DNA from: Edaphobacter lichenicola
Lineage (GTDB): Bacteria; Acidobacteriota; Terriglobia; Terriglobales; Acidobacteriaceae
DNA: 64,000 nt
Reading direction: 5' to 3'
Assembly: GCF_014201315.1 (NCBI RefSeq)
Contig: NZ_JACHDY010000002.1
Coordinates: 682,001-746,000 of the forward strand
The position numbers and the translations under genes were made by a program. This document shows, in pieces, positions 1-9,016 of this stretch. The notes under the pieces are model-generated. The model saw only the letters and a program-made list of their open reading frames with translations. It searched no databases and was not told the origin of the DNA. How positions within the stretch are numbered: the stretch's first letter is position 1; every line of letters begins with the position of its first letter.

Positions 1-1385
1 ACCTCGATGGAGCCGCCGTGGGCTTCGACGATCGCCTTCGCGATGGCTAGCCCCATGCCTGTTCCCTGCACGCGATATCGTTGCCCCTGGCCGCGGTAGA
101 ACTTGTCGAAGATCATCATCTTTTCCAGATCGTCGACCCCTGCGCCACGGTCGGCGACGCTGGTAACGAGCTGGCCTCGGGAGACCTCGGCGCTGACGAA
201 GATTGGACTTCCCTCGGTGGAGTATTTTGCGGCGTTCTCCAACAGGTGCTGCAGCACTTTGGCGATGCGCTCGAGGTCCATCTGAACTGGAGGAAGGGTG
301 TCGGGGAGGCGGAGTTCGAGAGGATGATTCTTGAGCGGCCCCTGAACAGCCTCGAGGGCAAGATCGACCGCCTCTCGCATGGAGTGCATGCGCAGATCGA
401 GTTTGATGTCGTTCGCATCCAGCTCCGCCATCTCCATGGCCTGACCGACGAGCCGGTCCAGTCGCGCGGCCTCTTCTTCGATGACCTGCAACATCTCTCC
501 GCTTTGCTCGGCATCGAGGGAAGACTCGCAGCGCAAGGTCGTGACTGCGGCTGTGATGGAGGTGAGAGGCGTTCGGAGTTCGTGCGCCACAGAATCCAAC
601 AGCGCGTTGCGCAGGCGCTCGCTTTCGCGGGAGGCCTGGACCCGGGTCAGGGTTTCGACGGCACCGGCGCGTTCGATCGCGATAGCCGCCAGGCCACAGA
701 CTGCGTCGAGCGCCTCGGGAGAGGTCCTGTTGCCCGTGATTCCGACCGCACCGATGGGGCGCGTTCCGAGGAGGATGGGGACGAGTGTGACGGCGCGTTC
801 TTGGTCATAACGATGATCGCGGGTGAAGGCTGCATCCCGCAGCTCGGACGCGGTTACGTCCATGTAGTCCGGACTGGAGCGATAGATGCGATCTTTTTCA
901 CGCAGATAGATAGCGGCTCCCGCGAGGTTGAAGGTTACGGCGATCATCTGCGGCAGGACGTTGAGGAGATCGATCACGTTGCCGGTGACCAGCATCTGCT
1001 GGCTGAACTCGTACAGGCGCTCTGCTTCGCGCTGGCGGCGCCGCGAGATCTTTGCTTCGCGGCGTGCGCGCTCGGCGAGCTGGCTGGCGACAATGCCGGT
1101 CACGAGAAAGGCGAAGAGGGCGACCCAGTTGCGGCCGTCCCCAACCGTGAAGGTGAGAACCGGCGGAAGGAAGAAGAAGTTGAAGGCTGCGGCCGAAAGG
1201 ATGGACAGGTAGATTGAATGTCGGAGGCCCCAGTTTGCGGCTACGAGAAGGATGCCAATCAGGAACGTCAGGGCTACCGTCGTCTCGTTGACATGCAGAC
1301 GAAGAAAGTAGACGGCTACAATGACAGCTGCGCTCGCTGTGGAGATACTGTACCGCACGATACTGCGTATAAGCTTGCGCTGCAC
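1..1385 (-). CDS. kdpD: DUF4118 sensor histidine kinase, C-terminal half of KdpD (partial, runs off left edge)
   Basis: Membrane sensor kinase expected to phosphorylate the KdpE-type regulator encoded nearby. Reading leftward from a GTG, the protein opens with the KdpD-style four-helix DUF4118 region, recognisable by FNFFFLPPVLTFTV. A GAF-like stretch follows, then an H box (SVAHELRTPLTSI, phospho-acceptor His), an N box (NAAKYS), and G boxes DRGAGV and GTGMGLAIAKAIVEAHGG at the window edge. The KdpD ATPase/USP half is absent and is encoded divergently. An in-frame TAA lies four codons upstream of the GTG, so the start is well bounded, although only a weak ribosome-binding site is seen. Only the last residues of the ATPase domain are missing. 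Assignment as the KdpD kinase half is confident; potassium specificity is inferred. Confidence 0.85.
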   Translation of the reverse strand, partial: MQRKLIRSIVRYSISTASAAVIVAVYFLRLHVNETTVALTFLIGILLVAANWGLRHSIYLSILSAAAFNFFFLPPVLTFTVGDGRNWVALFAFLVTGIVASQLAERARREAKISRRRQREAERLYEFSQQMLVTGNVIDLLNVLPQMIAVTFNLAGAAIYLREKDRIYRSSPDYMDVTASELRDAAFTRDHRYDQERAVTLVPILLGTRPIGAVGITGNRTSPEALDAVCGLAAIAIERAGAVETLTRVQASRESERLRNALLDSVAHELRTPLTSITAAVTTLRCESSLDAEQSGEMLQVIEEEAARLDRLVGQAMEMAELDANDIKLDLRMHSMREAVDLALEAVQGPLKNHPLELRLPDTLPPVQMDLERIAKVLQHLLENAAKYSTEGSPIFVSAEVSRGQLVTSVADRGAGVDDLEKMMIFDKFYRGQGQRYRVQGTGMGLAIAKAIVEAHGGSIE

Positions 1386-1402
1386 TACCTTATCTTATCC
1401 TT

Positions 1403-2557
1403 ATGGGCACTCGTGACAACTCGAATCCGGCCCTGAAGAGTCCGGAAGAATGGCTGGAGAAGGTCGCGCCGGAGAAAATGCGGGGGACCTTTAAACTTTT
1501 CCTTGGCTATGCGCCGGGCGTCGGCAAGACCTACAGCATGTTGAGCGAGGCGATCCGGCGGCATCAGCGGGGTGAAGACATTGTCATCGGGGTGGTCGAG
1601 ACGCATGGCAGACCACGTACAGCGGAGTTGGCCGATCAACTGGAGCAGATTCCGCGTAGAAGAATCGAGTACAAGGGCGTGGTCTTCGAAGAGATGGACC
1701 TCGATGGCATCCTCACCCGGCGACCGCAGATTGTTCTGATCGACGAGTTGGCGCATACCAATATCGAAGGCAGCAGACATCGCAAGCGCTATGAAGATGT
1801 GCTCGAAGTCCTGGCCGCTAATATCGACGTGCTGGCTACGATGAACGTACAGCACATCGAGAGCGTCGCTCCGACGGTGCAGAGCGTCACTGGCGTGATG
1901 ATCCGCGAAACCGTCCCTGACTGGCTGGTGCAGCGCGCGGACGAGATCGTCATGGCCGATCTAACGCCCGAGGCTCTTCAAACAAGGATGCGGCGCGGAG
2001 ATATCTATGGAACGGCTCGTGCGGAGAAGGCCCTGGCAAACTTCTTCCGTCGCGGCAACCTGATTGCGCTCCGCGAACTCGCGCTGCAGCATGTGACCAA
2101 GGCGGTTGATCGTACGTTGACCGCATATATGGACGCGAAACGTATTGAGGCACACTGGGCTGTACGCGAGCGCGTTGCTGTGTGCATCAGCTCCAACAGC
2201 TCGTCGCAGATGCTGATCGCGCGGGGGGCGCGTGTAGCGGAAGGTGTCGGAGGCGAGCTGTTTGTTCTGCATGTCGCCACCGATGAAGACCTGCCTGAAG
2301 ACGAGAAGGCTACGCTTGCAGCCAATATTCAGTTCGCACGCAATCTCGACGCGCAGGTGTTCACCGTCAAGGGGAAGAGCATCGCGCATGCTGCGGCCAG
2401 CTTCGTCCGCGAGAAGCGCATCACCCATATTGTCTTCGGCCGCACCGCCGTTCACGGCTTTCGCAAATACCTTTATTACTGGGCGATTCAACACTTTCTC
2501 AAAGAGTCGCCAAATGTGGATGTTCACATCGTGACACAACATGCGGAGCGCGAATGA
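1403..2557 (+). CDS. kdpD: KdpD N-terminal sensor half (KdpD ATPase domain plus universal stress domain)
   Basis: This is the soluble regulatory half of KdpD as a stand-alone 384-residue protein. Walker A is GYAPGVGKT at about residues 35-43 and Walker B is IVLIDE at about 110-115, followed by the AHTN signature of the KdpD family. Residues from about 250 form a universal-stress-protein domain. The chain stops exactly where the membrane and kinase domains of full-length KdpD would begin. Its last four bases overlap the regulator gene, so the two are translationally coupled. No Shine-Dalgarno precedes the chosen ATG. An in-frame ATG at 1478 has a purine-rich upstream stretch and would still keep the Walker motifs. 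In full-length KdpD this region binds ATP and tunes kinase/phosphatase balance; that role here is inferred. Confidence 0.85.
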   Translation: MGTRDNSNPALKSPEEWLEKVAPEKMRGTFKLFLGYAPGVGKTYSMLSEAIRRHQRGEDIVIGVVETHGRPRTAELADQLEQIPRRRIEYKGVVFEEMDLDGILTRRPQIVLIDELAHTNIEGSRHRKRYEDVLEVLAANIDVLATMNVQHIESVAPTVQSVTGVMIRETVPDWLVQRADEIVMADLTPEALQTRMRRGDIYGTARAEKALANFFRRGNLIALRELALQHVTKAVDRTLTAYMDAKRIEAHWAVRERVAVCISSNSSSQMLIARGARVAEGVGGELFVLHVATDEDLPEDEKATLAANIQFARNLDAQVFTVKGKSIAHAAASFVREKRITHIVFGRTAVHGFRKYLYYWAIQHFLKESPNVDVHIVTQHAERE

Positions 2558-3273
2558 AACAGAACCTGCAGGACCAGCAACATGCAAAGATTCTTATCGT
2601 TGATGACGAAGCTCAGATCACTCGCGTCCTTCGTACGGCGCTGTCTACTCAAGGCTATTCCTTGCGCATCGCTGCGAACGGCGTCGAAGGAATGGAGGCT
2701 GTGCATGAGTGGAAGCCAGACCTCGTCGTCACCGATGTCTCGATGCCGGAGATGAATGGGATTGAGCTTTGCCGTGAGATTCGCGCCGTATCCACGGTTC
2801 CGATCATTGTTCTTTCGGTCCGCAACCAAGAGGCTATGAAGATTGAAGCGCTCGATGCAGGTGCTGACGACTATGTGACGAAGCCATTCAGCATTCAGGA
2901 ACTGCAGGCTCGCGTCCGTGCACAACTCCGCCGCAGTTCGGCTGCCGAGTCCGAGGCTCCGCAGATTATCTCGGCAGGCGATTTTTATATCGATATTCCA
3001 CAGCATCGTGTGGTGGTTCGCGGGCAAGACACGCATCTGACGCCGAAGCAGTTCGATCTTCTCGTATTCCTGGCGCAGCATCCTGGACAGGTCCTTACGC
3101 ATCGGGCGCTGCTCCACGCGGTGTGGGGAACGAACGCCGACCAGCCAGAGTATCTGCGCGTCAACATTGGTCAGTTGCGGAAGAAGATCGAACTAGCAGA
3201 GGAGCCTGCGTACATCATCACGGAGCCCTGGATCGGCTACCGTTTTCGTCCCACCGGTAACGACGAGTTCTAA
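2554..3273 (+). CDS. kdpE: KdpE-family response regulator (REC plus winged-helix DNA-binding domain)
   Basis: OmpR/KdpE-type transcription factor of 239 residues. The receiver domain has the acidic pair D17/D18, phospho-acceptor D61 in VVTDVSMPEMNG, and the conserved lysine K110 in DDYVTKPF. From about residue 140 there is a winged-helix domain with the typical LTPKQFDLLVFLAQHPGQVLTHRALL stretch and a terminal GYRF. Start and upstream stop overlap as ATGA, which couples it to the KdpD N-half. Its presumed kinase is the divergent DUF4118 histidine kinase. In the known system KdpE activates kdpFABC at low potassium; no kdpFABC genes are visible here, so the target is not shown. Confidence 0.85.
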   Translation: MKQNLQDQQHAKILIVDDEAQITRVLRTALSTQGYSLRIAANGVEGMEAVHEWKPDLVVTDVSMPEMNGIELCREIRAVSTVPIIVLSVRNQEAMKIEALDAGADDYVTKPFSIQELQARVRAQLRRSSAAESEAPQIISAGDFYIDIPQHRVVVRGQDTHLTPKQFDLLVFLAQHPGQVLTHRALLHAVWGTNADQPEYLRVNIGQLRKKIELAEEPAYIITEPWIGYRFRPTGNDEF

Positions 3274-3300
3274 ATTAGTACGCGAAGCAACTCTGTTCTG

Positions 3301-3329
3301 GGACTTATTGCTTCAGGACTTATTGCTTC
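3301..3329. repeat. Tandem 14-bp repeat carrying duplicated stop codon
   Basis: GGACTTATTGCTTC occurs at 3301-3314 and again at 3316-3329, one base apart. The second copy contains the TAA stop of the minus-strand lipid kinase gene. The 15-bp period keeps frame, so the duplication places a second in-frame stop behind the first. It is probably a replication-slippage duplication with no coding effect. Confidence 0.7.
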
Positions 3330-4273
3330 CCTTCTGCTTTGTGATCTTTCGGCATTAACAGCGAAACCGCCTGCGGCAAAAGACGTACTGACATTGGCAG
3401 ATATCCGATCCATTCGCCGTCGAGTTCGGCGTGAATGCGATGATTCTGCTCGAGTGGTGTGCAGCGGAACTCGGAGACTCGAACCTGTTCCAGCCATGGA
3501 TTTCTTGCATTGAGTGCAAGGTGGCTGAAGGCGAACCAGGCCGGTAAGCCGATTCTGGCCGGCGGTTTCGCAATAGAGAGAAGAAGTTTGTTGTCGGCTG
3601 CGAAAGTTTCCGTTGCCAGACGCCTGAAGATGCCTCCAAGGTTCGGGACGCGGGAGCACATCACGCTGACTCCGCGCTGTTCCACCCACTCGGAAGACTC
3701 ACTGCTTCGATACTCCACACGAAACGCTGGAAAGTTCCGCATCAGAAAGAGCCGTAGCGAGTGGGCATAGTAGGCGCTCCGGCCCAGTCTCGATCGTTTT
3801 CCTGCAAGAAGTCGATAGACGAGCGCACCGTCCGGACCGGCTCCCGCCATGACGATGAAGTATTTCTTCCGTTCGGATCCGCTGGCGGTGTAGCGTACCT
3901 CGCCAACCGAGATCGCACGAGGCTCAAAGCTGAGTTGCTGTTGCAGGGCTTTTACGGGATCGAGGGCCAGCCCCAGATTTCGCGCAAAGACGTTTGCCGT
4001 GCCGAGAGGTACGACTCCTAGCGCGGTTTTAGTGCCCACGAGACCCTGCAGAACCTCGTGCACGGTGCCGTCGCCACCACAGGCGAAGACTGCATCGCGT
4101 CCGCTGGCCGCAGCGTCTGCCGAGATGGATTGTGCCTCCCCGGCGGCCGCAGTCAAAGCTGCATTTGCCTGCACACCTGCCCGTTCAAGCGCCTGCACCA
4201 GGGCAGGGACCAGCGTTTGCAGATCCTTTCTTCTGCCCGCCGACGCGTTGACGATCAGAGTCGCTCGATCCAC
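3320..4273 (-). CDS. Diacylglycerol/lipid kinase family protein (YegS/DgkB type)
   Basis: Predicted ATP-dependent lipid kinase of 317 residues, acting at the inner membrane face on diacylglycerol or a related lipid. The N-terminus carries the family nucleotide-binding motifs: IVNASAG near residue 8, GGDGT at 66-70, and PLGTANVFARNLGL just after. A beta-rich C-terminal domain with RIHAELDGEW is also typical. Length fits the family. The start is GTG (Val-Asp-Arg-Ala), with a GAGAG-like stretch upstream. It is convergent with the kdpE-type gene and stands alone. Substrate cannot be read from sequence; sphingosine or multi-substrate relatives share the fold. Confidence 0.85.
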   Translation of the reverse strand: MDRATLIVNASAGRRKDLQTLVPALVQALERAGVQANAALTAAAGEAQSISADAAASGRDAVFACGGDGTVHEVLQGLVGTKTALGVVPLGTANVFARNLGLALDPVKALQQQLSFEPRAISVGEVRYTASGSERKKYFIVMAGAGPDGALVYRLLAGKRSRLGRSAYYAHSLRLFLMRNFPAFRVEYRSSESSEWVEQRGVSVMCSRVPNLGGIFRRLATETFAADNKLLLSIAKPPARIGLPAWFAFSHLALNARNPWLEQVRVSEFRCTPLEQNHRIHAELDGEWIGYLPMSVRLLPQAVSLLMPKDHKAEGKQ

Positions 4274-4419
4274 ACTGCAAGACTCTCATATCTGCATTCT
4301 TAGGGGACAGAATTGGCGTCATCGAGGCAGATCTCCGAAAGTGATTGTGCGGAAGCGCCTCTCCGTGATTTCATCGAGGCTGCAGCTACGTTGCAGTCCC
4401 CGACACTCAGGAGCTTTGC

Positions 4420-5094
4420 ATGACCTACCAGGTTTCACGCAATGGGCAGATGTATGGACCGTATACCCTCGAAGATCTTCAGCGCTACGTCGCCTCGGGA
4501 AACGTTCTGCCGACGGACATGGCCAAGAGCGACACGATGCCGGACTGGGTTCCGGTTGCGCAGATCCTCGGCTCGGCTGGAGTGCCGACGACGTCCGCCT
4601 ACGCCGCTGCTGTCGCGTATTCGCAGACAGGCAACGCATATCCAGACCCACCTAATTTGAACTGGGTGCTTGAGCTGCTGCTGGGCTTTCTAACTTGCAC
4701 GCTCTTCGTTGTGGTGTGGAACCTGGTGATCGCCGCATGGGCAAACAAGGTGCAGCCGGCGAGCAAAGCCCTGATGTTTTACATCATCGCTACGGTGCTG
4801 ATCGTGCTCAACTTTGGCGGGTCGTGGGGGGTTGTTATCTCGATGAGCCACCATCAGCAGCCGCACCAGAGCTTCGTCGGAGGCTTCATCGGGATTGCCT
4901 CCTGGGTCGCCCGCCTCGTCGCCCGCTTTACGCTGCGGGATACGCTGGAACAGCACTTCAATAGCACGGAACCGCTTGGGTTGCGTCTGAACCCTGTTAT
5001 GACCTTCTTCTTCGGCGGCATCTACTTTCAGTACAAACTCAATGAGATCAACCAGCTGAAACAAACGCTTCGATACCAGAACCTGCCGCGATGA
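4420..5094 (+). CDS. GYF_2 domain membrane protein
   Basis: This 224-residue protein starts with a GYF_2 (DUF4339) domain, seen as YQVSRNGQMYGPYTLEDLQ and the following W-containing VPVAQIL stretch. At least two hydrophobic helices follow (about residues 85-105 and 120-140), then a polar C-terminus. GYF_2 domains are thought to bind peptides and often sit at the N-terminus of bacterial membrane proteins of unknown role. A good ribosome-binding site (AGGAG, six bases before ATG) supports the start. Its stop overlaps the next start as ATGA, so the two membrane proteins are probably made together. Function unknown. Confidence 0.75.
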   Translation: MTYQVSRNGQMYGPYTLEDLQRYVASGNVLPTDMAKSDTMPDWVPVAQILGSAGVPTTSAYAAAVAYSQTGNAYPDPPNLNWVLELLLGFLTCTLFVVVWNLVIAAWANKVQPASKALMFYIIATVLIVLNFGGSWGVVISMSHHQQPHQSFVGGFIGIASWVARLVARFTLRDTLEQHFNSTEPLGLRLNPVMTFFFGGIYFQYKLNEINQLKQTLRYQNLPR

Positions 5095-5504
5095 TCTGGT
5101 TGATTCGTAGCGGCCGTGTCGCAGCAATTGTGCGCACAGCTGCGCCGCCGGCGATCGTCGGGGCGGTCGACGGGGTTCTGCGGCGCTTTCCCCCTGCTCA
5201 GAACAGCTTCTATCCACGATGTCCTATCTATGAGGCTTTTCACCTGAAGTGTCCGGGGTGCGGAGCTACACGTGCTCTTGCCGCGCTGCTCCAAGGTCGC
5301 TTCGACGAGGCGATGCACCTGAACGGCCTCGCGATGCTCCTGCTCCCTGTCGCCGCAGCTTATGGTTTTTATTGGTATTGGCGCTTTGTGCGGCGCGGAG
5401 TCTACCGCGGGCTGCCTGTTCCGCAGGAGGCTGTGTATGCCGCGCTTGCTGCGGCTTCGATATTTACAGTTGTTCGCAATCTTCCGCTTCGGCTATTCCA
5501 ATAA
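5091..5504 (+). CDS. DUF2752 membrane protein
   Basis: Small membrane protein of 137 residues. The diagnostic DUF2752 motif CPGCGATRALAALLQGRFDEA sits in the middle, with conserved cysteines preceded by a further Cys in YPRCP. Two hydrophobic helices follow, with the family-like Asn-Gly after the first motif. It is translationally coupled to the GYF_2 protein; pairing of the two families suggests a shared, uncharacterised envelope function. No enzymatic role is established for DUF2752. Confidence 0.8.
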   Translation: MIWLIRSGRVAAIVRTAAPPAIVGAVDGVLRRFPPAQNSFYPRCPIYEAFHLKCPGCGATRALAALLQGRFDEAMHLNGLAMLLLPVAAAYGFYWYWRFVRRGVYRGLPVPQEAVYAALAAASIFTVVRNLPLRLFQ

Positions 5505-5537
5505 AAAGCAAAACGATCCCTGTGATTAGCAGGGACC
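5502..5537 (-). terminator. Intrinsic terminator of the bactofilin gene
   Basis: Inverted repeat TCCCTG (5518-5523) / CAGGGA (5531-5536) with a seven-base loop. On the minus strand it is followed by a T-rich tract, seen as poly-A around 5504-5514 on the plus strand. It lies 35 bp past the bactofilin stop. The plus strand lacks a T-run, so it acts best for the minus-strand gene. Confidence 0.55.
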
Positions 5538-5571
5538 GCTCAACTCGATAAGGTACGATGTCAACGAAGCG

Positions 5572-6102
5572 TTACGCCTCTACGGCGACCGGCTCGGTCG
5601 AAGCTGGGGTAGCGCTGCCACCCTTCAGATCGGTTCCGCCGGGCTTGCGAATGTCGATGCCGCCCTTGAAGAACGCGCCATCTTCAATCGAGATACGCGC
5701 TGCGATGACGTCGCCGGTGAGCGAGCCTTCGCTGCGAATATCAACGCGGTCGCTGGCCTGGCAGTTGCCGCGGACCTTACCCAGCACAACGATCTCGCGT
5801 GCCACGATGTTCGCCGCGACCTGGCCGTTGCGGCCTACGGTGACGCGGTTGCCGGGTAGGTTGATTGCGCCTTCGACTTTGCCATCGATGTAAAGAGACT
5901 CAGAACCTGTCAGCTCTCCCTTGACGATGAGAGACTTGCCGATGGTGGCCTGTTCGCCCGTTGGTACAGCGGCTGCCGCATTGCCAGCGCCGACGGTCGC
6001 GGGACGGGTTGGGCTCGCCTCGAAGTTCGTCGCTGGAGTCGACGGACGCACCGGTTCAGGAGTCGAGGGAGTGTTGCTTCCAGTCTGATTCGGTTTCCAC
6101 AT
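5572..6102 (-). CDS. Bactofilin family cytoskeletal protein
   Basis: Polymer-forming cytoskeletal protein (DUF583). A Pro/Thr-rich N-terminal tail of about 65 residues is followed by the beta-helical core, recognisable from IGKSLIVKGELTGSESLYIDGKVEG through ISIEDGAFFKGGIDI. A short charged/proline C-tail follows. The chosen ATG (MWKPNQ) gives 176 residues and has GAAAGGA upstream. A GTG at 6156 would add 18 residues but shows no better ribosome-binding site. Bactofilins assemble into filaments at the membrane and organise cell shape, stalks or polysaccharide export; which applies here is unknown. Confidence 0.85.
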   Translation of the reverse strand: MWKPNQTGSNTPSTPEPVRPSTPATNFEASPTRPATVGAGNAAAAVPTGEQATIGKSLIVKGELTGSESLYIDGKVEGAINLPGNRVTVGRNGQVAANIVAREIVVLGKVRGNCQASDRVDIRSEGSLTGDVIAARISIEDGAFFKGGIDIRKPGGTDLKGGSATPASTEPVAVEA

Positions 6103-6427
6103 GTTCGTTTGTATCCTTTCGTACTGCTTCAAATGATCCGCCGCGGTCTGTCGCACGCGCTACCACGACGGCAGCACGCATACTTTCCACGATACTACTC
6201 TGCAAAGGCCCGTGGATTGCCCCGTATTCACAATCTATTCCACAACGTTTGTACCTTTTCCGTTACCTATGGAGTTCTTTCCGACTCCTCCGAAGTTTCT
6301 TCTCCCTTTTCCCACTTTTCTTCCACCTCGAAAGTGGTATGTGGCTTAAAGCCCCTACCGCATAGAAAAGACTGTGTGTCAGGTAGGATGGCAACAACTG
6401 AAAATTCCTCTGTGAGAGCCCTATCCT
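6103..6427. other. Divergent intergenic region with pyrimidine tract and inverted repeat
   Basis: No gene is supported here. On the plus strand about 6283-6330 is strongly pyrimidine-rich. It overlaps a 7-bp inverted repeat, CCACTTT (6312-6318) / AAAGTGG (6331-6337). The region must hold promoters for the bactofilin gene (leftward) and the exported protein (rightward), but no convincing -35/-10 pair is seen. Confidence 0.4.
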
Positions 6428-7159
6428 TTGAGTTCGACTCCCTGCACGACCCGCGCCAGGCTGCAGTTTTCTCATCTTCTCCCGACATTATTTTTTTTGA
6501 CTTTGTCATCGATTTATTCGGGACATCCGCTTCTGGCGGCCGGCCCTAAGATTCATACGGTCACGCTGGGGGCGTACCGCAAGGTTCCCTACACGCAGCC
6601 GGACGCCACCCCCGACACGAAAGTGGACGAGACCAGCAGCCTGAAGGTGCGCCCGCTCTTCGTAGATGACCGCCAGAAGGAGTGGACGACGGGCGAGGTC
6701 CACGATGTCACAGACCGCACCTTTACTGTTCGTCGCGCGCTTCGGCTCAACGACGCGCTGCCGAATGATGCTGCGCCGCATTGGATCTGGCAGCCTGGAC
6801 CGTGGCTTTCGGTTGATCGCGTCACTGGCCACATCACGGTGCTCCACCTGCCCGACTTCGACTTCGCTGTCTCCGACGTGGTTTGGTTCCGCGACTATGC
6901 GGCGTACTGCGGCATCGCCACGACGGCCAAGGGAGGCCTCTACGCCATTGTGGCCGAACTGGGAGCGCGTCGCCCTGTGGTCCAGAAGCAGATTGGAAAG
7001 TGGCCCGAGTCTGATCACTTTATCCCGGTCTGCCAGCCTGCTCAGTGGCAGCGGCTGCCCATGCGGGTGACACTAAAGCCGACTGGCGGCGAGGCCACCA
7101 CTTACGACGTGGTCGGCACCGTCTCTCTGCTGGAAGAGGGCGATAACTCAGACGAATAG
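6428..7159 (+). CDS. Exported protein of unknown function
   Basis: Not recognised as a known family. The 243-residue product opens with a signal peptide: short polar start, hydrophobic LLPTLFFLTLSSIYSG, then an Ala cleavage region near LLAAGPK. The mature part is a soluble, beta-rich domain with several Trp/Tyr residues (WIWQPGPWLSVD, VVWFRDYAAYCGI). The longest frame begins with TTG and no clear ribosome-binding site; no ATG start is available before the signal peptide, so the TTG is retained with reservation. Periplasmic or surface localisation is inferred from the signal only. Confidence 0.6.
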   Translation: MSSTPCTTRARLQFSHLLPTLFFLTLSSIYSGHPLLAAGPKIHTVTLGAYRKVPYTQPDATPDTKVDETSSLKVRPLFVDDRQKEWTTGEVHDVTDRTFTVRRALRLNDALPNDAAPHWIWQPGPWLSVDRVTGHITVLHLPDFDFAVSDVVWFRDYAAYCGIATTAKGGLYAIVAELGARRPVVQKQIGKWPESDHFIPVCQPAQWQRLPMRVTLKPTGGEATTYDVVGTVSLLEEGDNSDE

Positions 7160-7309
7160 TAGAGCGTCGGCTGGTCGCCAGGGTTGAGGATTCGCGACAC
7201 GACCTGCATCAAATCAGCGGTATTTGGTTTAGGATCAACGTCTAGTTACAAGACAACCGCTGCGAAGGCTGGGAACTTTGCGCTGTCTCCCCAGGCAGGA
7301 GTTTCGAAT

Positions 7310-9016
7310 TTGTTGAATCTGTTCCAAGGCATCAGACCCGTGAAGCGAAACGGCGTTGTACGAGACGCCGTTGCCGGGGTTGCGTTTGCCGCGATGAACA
7401 TTCCTCAGGCTCTCGGGTACACCCGGATCGCAGGAATGCCTGTCGTAACCGGCCTCTATTCCCTTCTGTTGCCGCTATTTGCCTTTGCAACCTTCGGTTC
7501 GTCGCGGTTTCTGGTCGTCGCCGCCGACTCGGCCACCGCAGCCATCCTTCATAGCGGCCTGGCCGGCATGGCGCCAGCCGCGAGCACCCGATATGTTGCA
7601 CTGGCGAGCCTGGTGGCGCTGCTCACCGCCGTCTTCCTACTGTTGGGGCGGTTGTGCGGGTTGGGATTCGTCGCCGACTTCCTGTCGCAGACGGTGCTCG
7701 TCGGCTTTCTGACGGGCATAGGACTTCAGGTCGGCATTGCGGTTCTGGGACAGATGCTTGGCATTCAGGTCACCTCTCGCAGATCGATTCTCCAACTCGT
7801 CGAGATCAGTCGCAACCTCCCGAAGGTGCATCTGCACACGCTGGCGGTGACCCTTGCCGTGCTTGCGTTCGTTTTTGCTCTCCGCTGGTCTGCCCCGAAG
7901 GCGCCGGGGCCAATGCTGGCCGTCATTCTGGCCACAGCAGCAAGCGCGCTATGGAACTTTGCCGGACATGGCATCGCCATCATTGGCGCAGTGGCTGGCG
8001 GTCTGCCTCACCTTGCGATGCCGGACGTCAGCTGGAGCGACATCCGACCACTGCTCCCGGTCGCCGGGTCATGCGCCATCATGATCCTTACCCAGAGCGC
8101 TGCCACCTCACGCATCTACGCTGCGCGTCATCATCAACGGCTGGACGAGAATCAGGACCTCATCGGCCTGTCCGCGGCCAACGCAGCCGCTGCGTTCAGC
8201 GGGACGTTCGTCGTCAACGGTAGCCCGACGCAGACCGCCATGGTGGAAAGCGTTGGCAGTCGGAGCCAGGTCGCGCAGGTCACCACGGCGATCGTCGTCG
8301 CGCTGGTCCTGCTGTTTCTGACCAAGCCGCTTCAATACCTGCCTCAGTGCGTACTTGGCACACTGGTCTTCCTGGTCGCGATCCGGCTGATCAAGCTACG
8401 CAGTCTGAAGGATATTCTCCGCGAAAGCCCTGCCGAATTCGCGCTTGCCGTGACAACTACCCTCGTCGTGATTACCGCGGGCGTCGAGGTGGGTATCGTG
8501 CTGGCGATGGTCCTGTCGCTGCTGCGCATCGTGCATCACAGCTATCATCCCCGCACCGGCGTCATGATTCCGGACGAGGCCAATGTATGGAAGCTGATTC
8601 CTCCGACTCCGGGCGCAGTAACCGAACCTGGGTTAGTGATGTACCGCTTTGGCGCCGCGCTGTTCTACGCCAACGCGAGCCGGTTCTCCGACGAGGTTCT
8701 CGGCCTGGTAGGCCCATCCCCGACCACCGTGCGCTGGTTCATCGTTGATGCCGAGGCGATTACCAACCTGGACTACAGCGCTGCGCGAGTGGTTGAGGAG
8801 TTGAAGAAAAATCTGACAGATGCCGGCGTCCAGCTGGGATTCGCTCGAGTGCCATGGAACACGAGGGCAGACTTCGACCGCCATCACCTGACCGAGGTCA
8901 TCGGCAGCGCATGGATCTTCAATCGGCTGCACGACGCGCTCGACGCCTTCGAGGCATTCGCGGCGAAGAACCCGGCGTTGTCCATCGCGGCAGCGCAGCC
9001 ATCCGTTAAGTCGTAG
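7310..9016 (+). CDS. SulP family anion transporter with STAS domain
   Basis: Predicted inner-membrane transporter of the SLC26/SulP family, moving sulfate, bicarbonate or another anion. The membrane part begins with the family signature region [33 protein letters not shown] and continues through roughly 10-12 hydrophobic helices. The last ~110 residues form a STAS domain ([17 protein letters not shown], with [19 protein letters not shown]). The start is set at a TTG preceded by AGGAG with eight-base spacing, giving 568 residues; a TTG at 7184 opens the frame but has no such site. The 3' end overlaps the convergent CBS gene by 11 bp. Substrate unknown. Confidence 0.85.
   Translation: MLNLFQGIRPVKRNGVVRDAVAGVAFAAMNIPQALGYTRIAGMPVVTGLYSLLLPLFAFATFGSSRFLVVAADSATAAILHSGLAGMAPAASTRYVALASLVALLTAVFLLLGRLCGLGFVADFLSQTVLVGFLTGIGLQVGIAVLGQMLGIQVTSRRSILQLVEISRNLPKVHLHTLAVTLAVLAFVFALRWSAPKAPGPMLAVILATAASALWNFAGHGIAIIGAVAGGLPHLAMPDVSWSDIRPLLPVAGSCAIMILTQSAATSRIYAARHHQRLDENQDLIGLSAANAAAAFSGTFVVNGSPTQTAMVESVGSRSQVAQVTTAIVVALVLLFLTKPLQYLPQCVLGTLVFLVAIRLIKLRSLKDILRESPAEFALAVTTTLVVITAGVEVGIVLAMVLSLLRIVHHSYHPRTGVMIPDEANVWKLIPPTPGAVTEPGLVMYRFGAALFYANASRFSDEVLGLVGPSPTTVRWFIVDAEAITNLDYSAARVVEELKKNLTDAGVQLGFARVPWNTRADFDRHHLTEVIGSAWIFNRLHDALDAFEAFAAKNPALSIAAAQPSVKS

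Noticed and set aside
81..1217. Long open plus-strand frame of 378 codons at the left edge
   Set aside because: It is antisense to the DUF4118 histidine kinase, whose motifs (H, N and G boxes) are read clearly on the minus strand; the plus-strand product has no domain and no ribosome-binding site.
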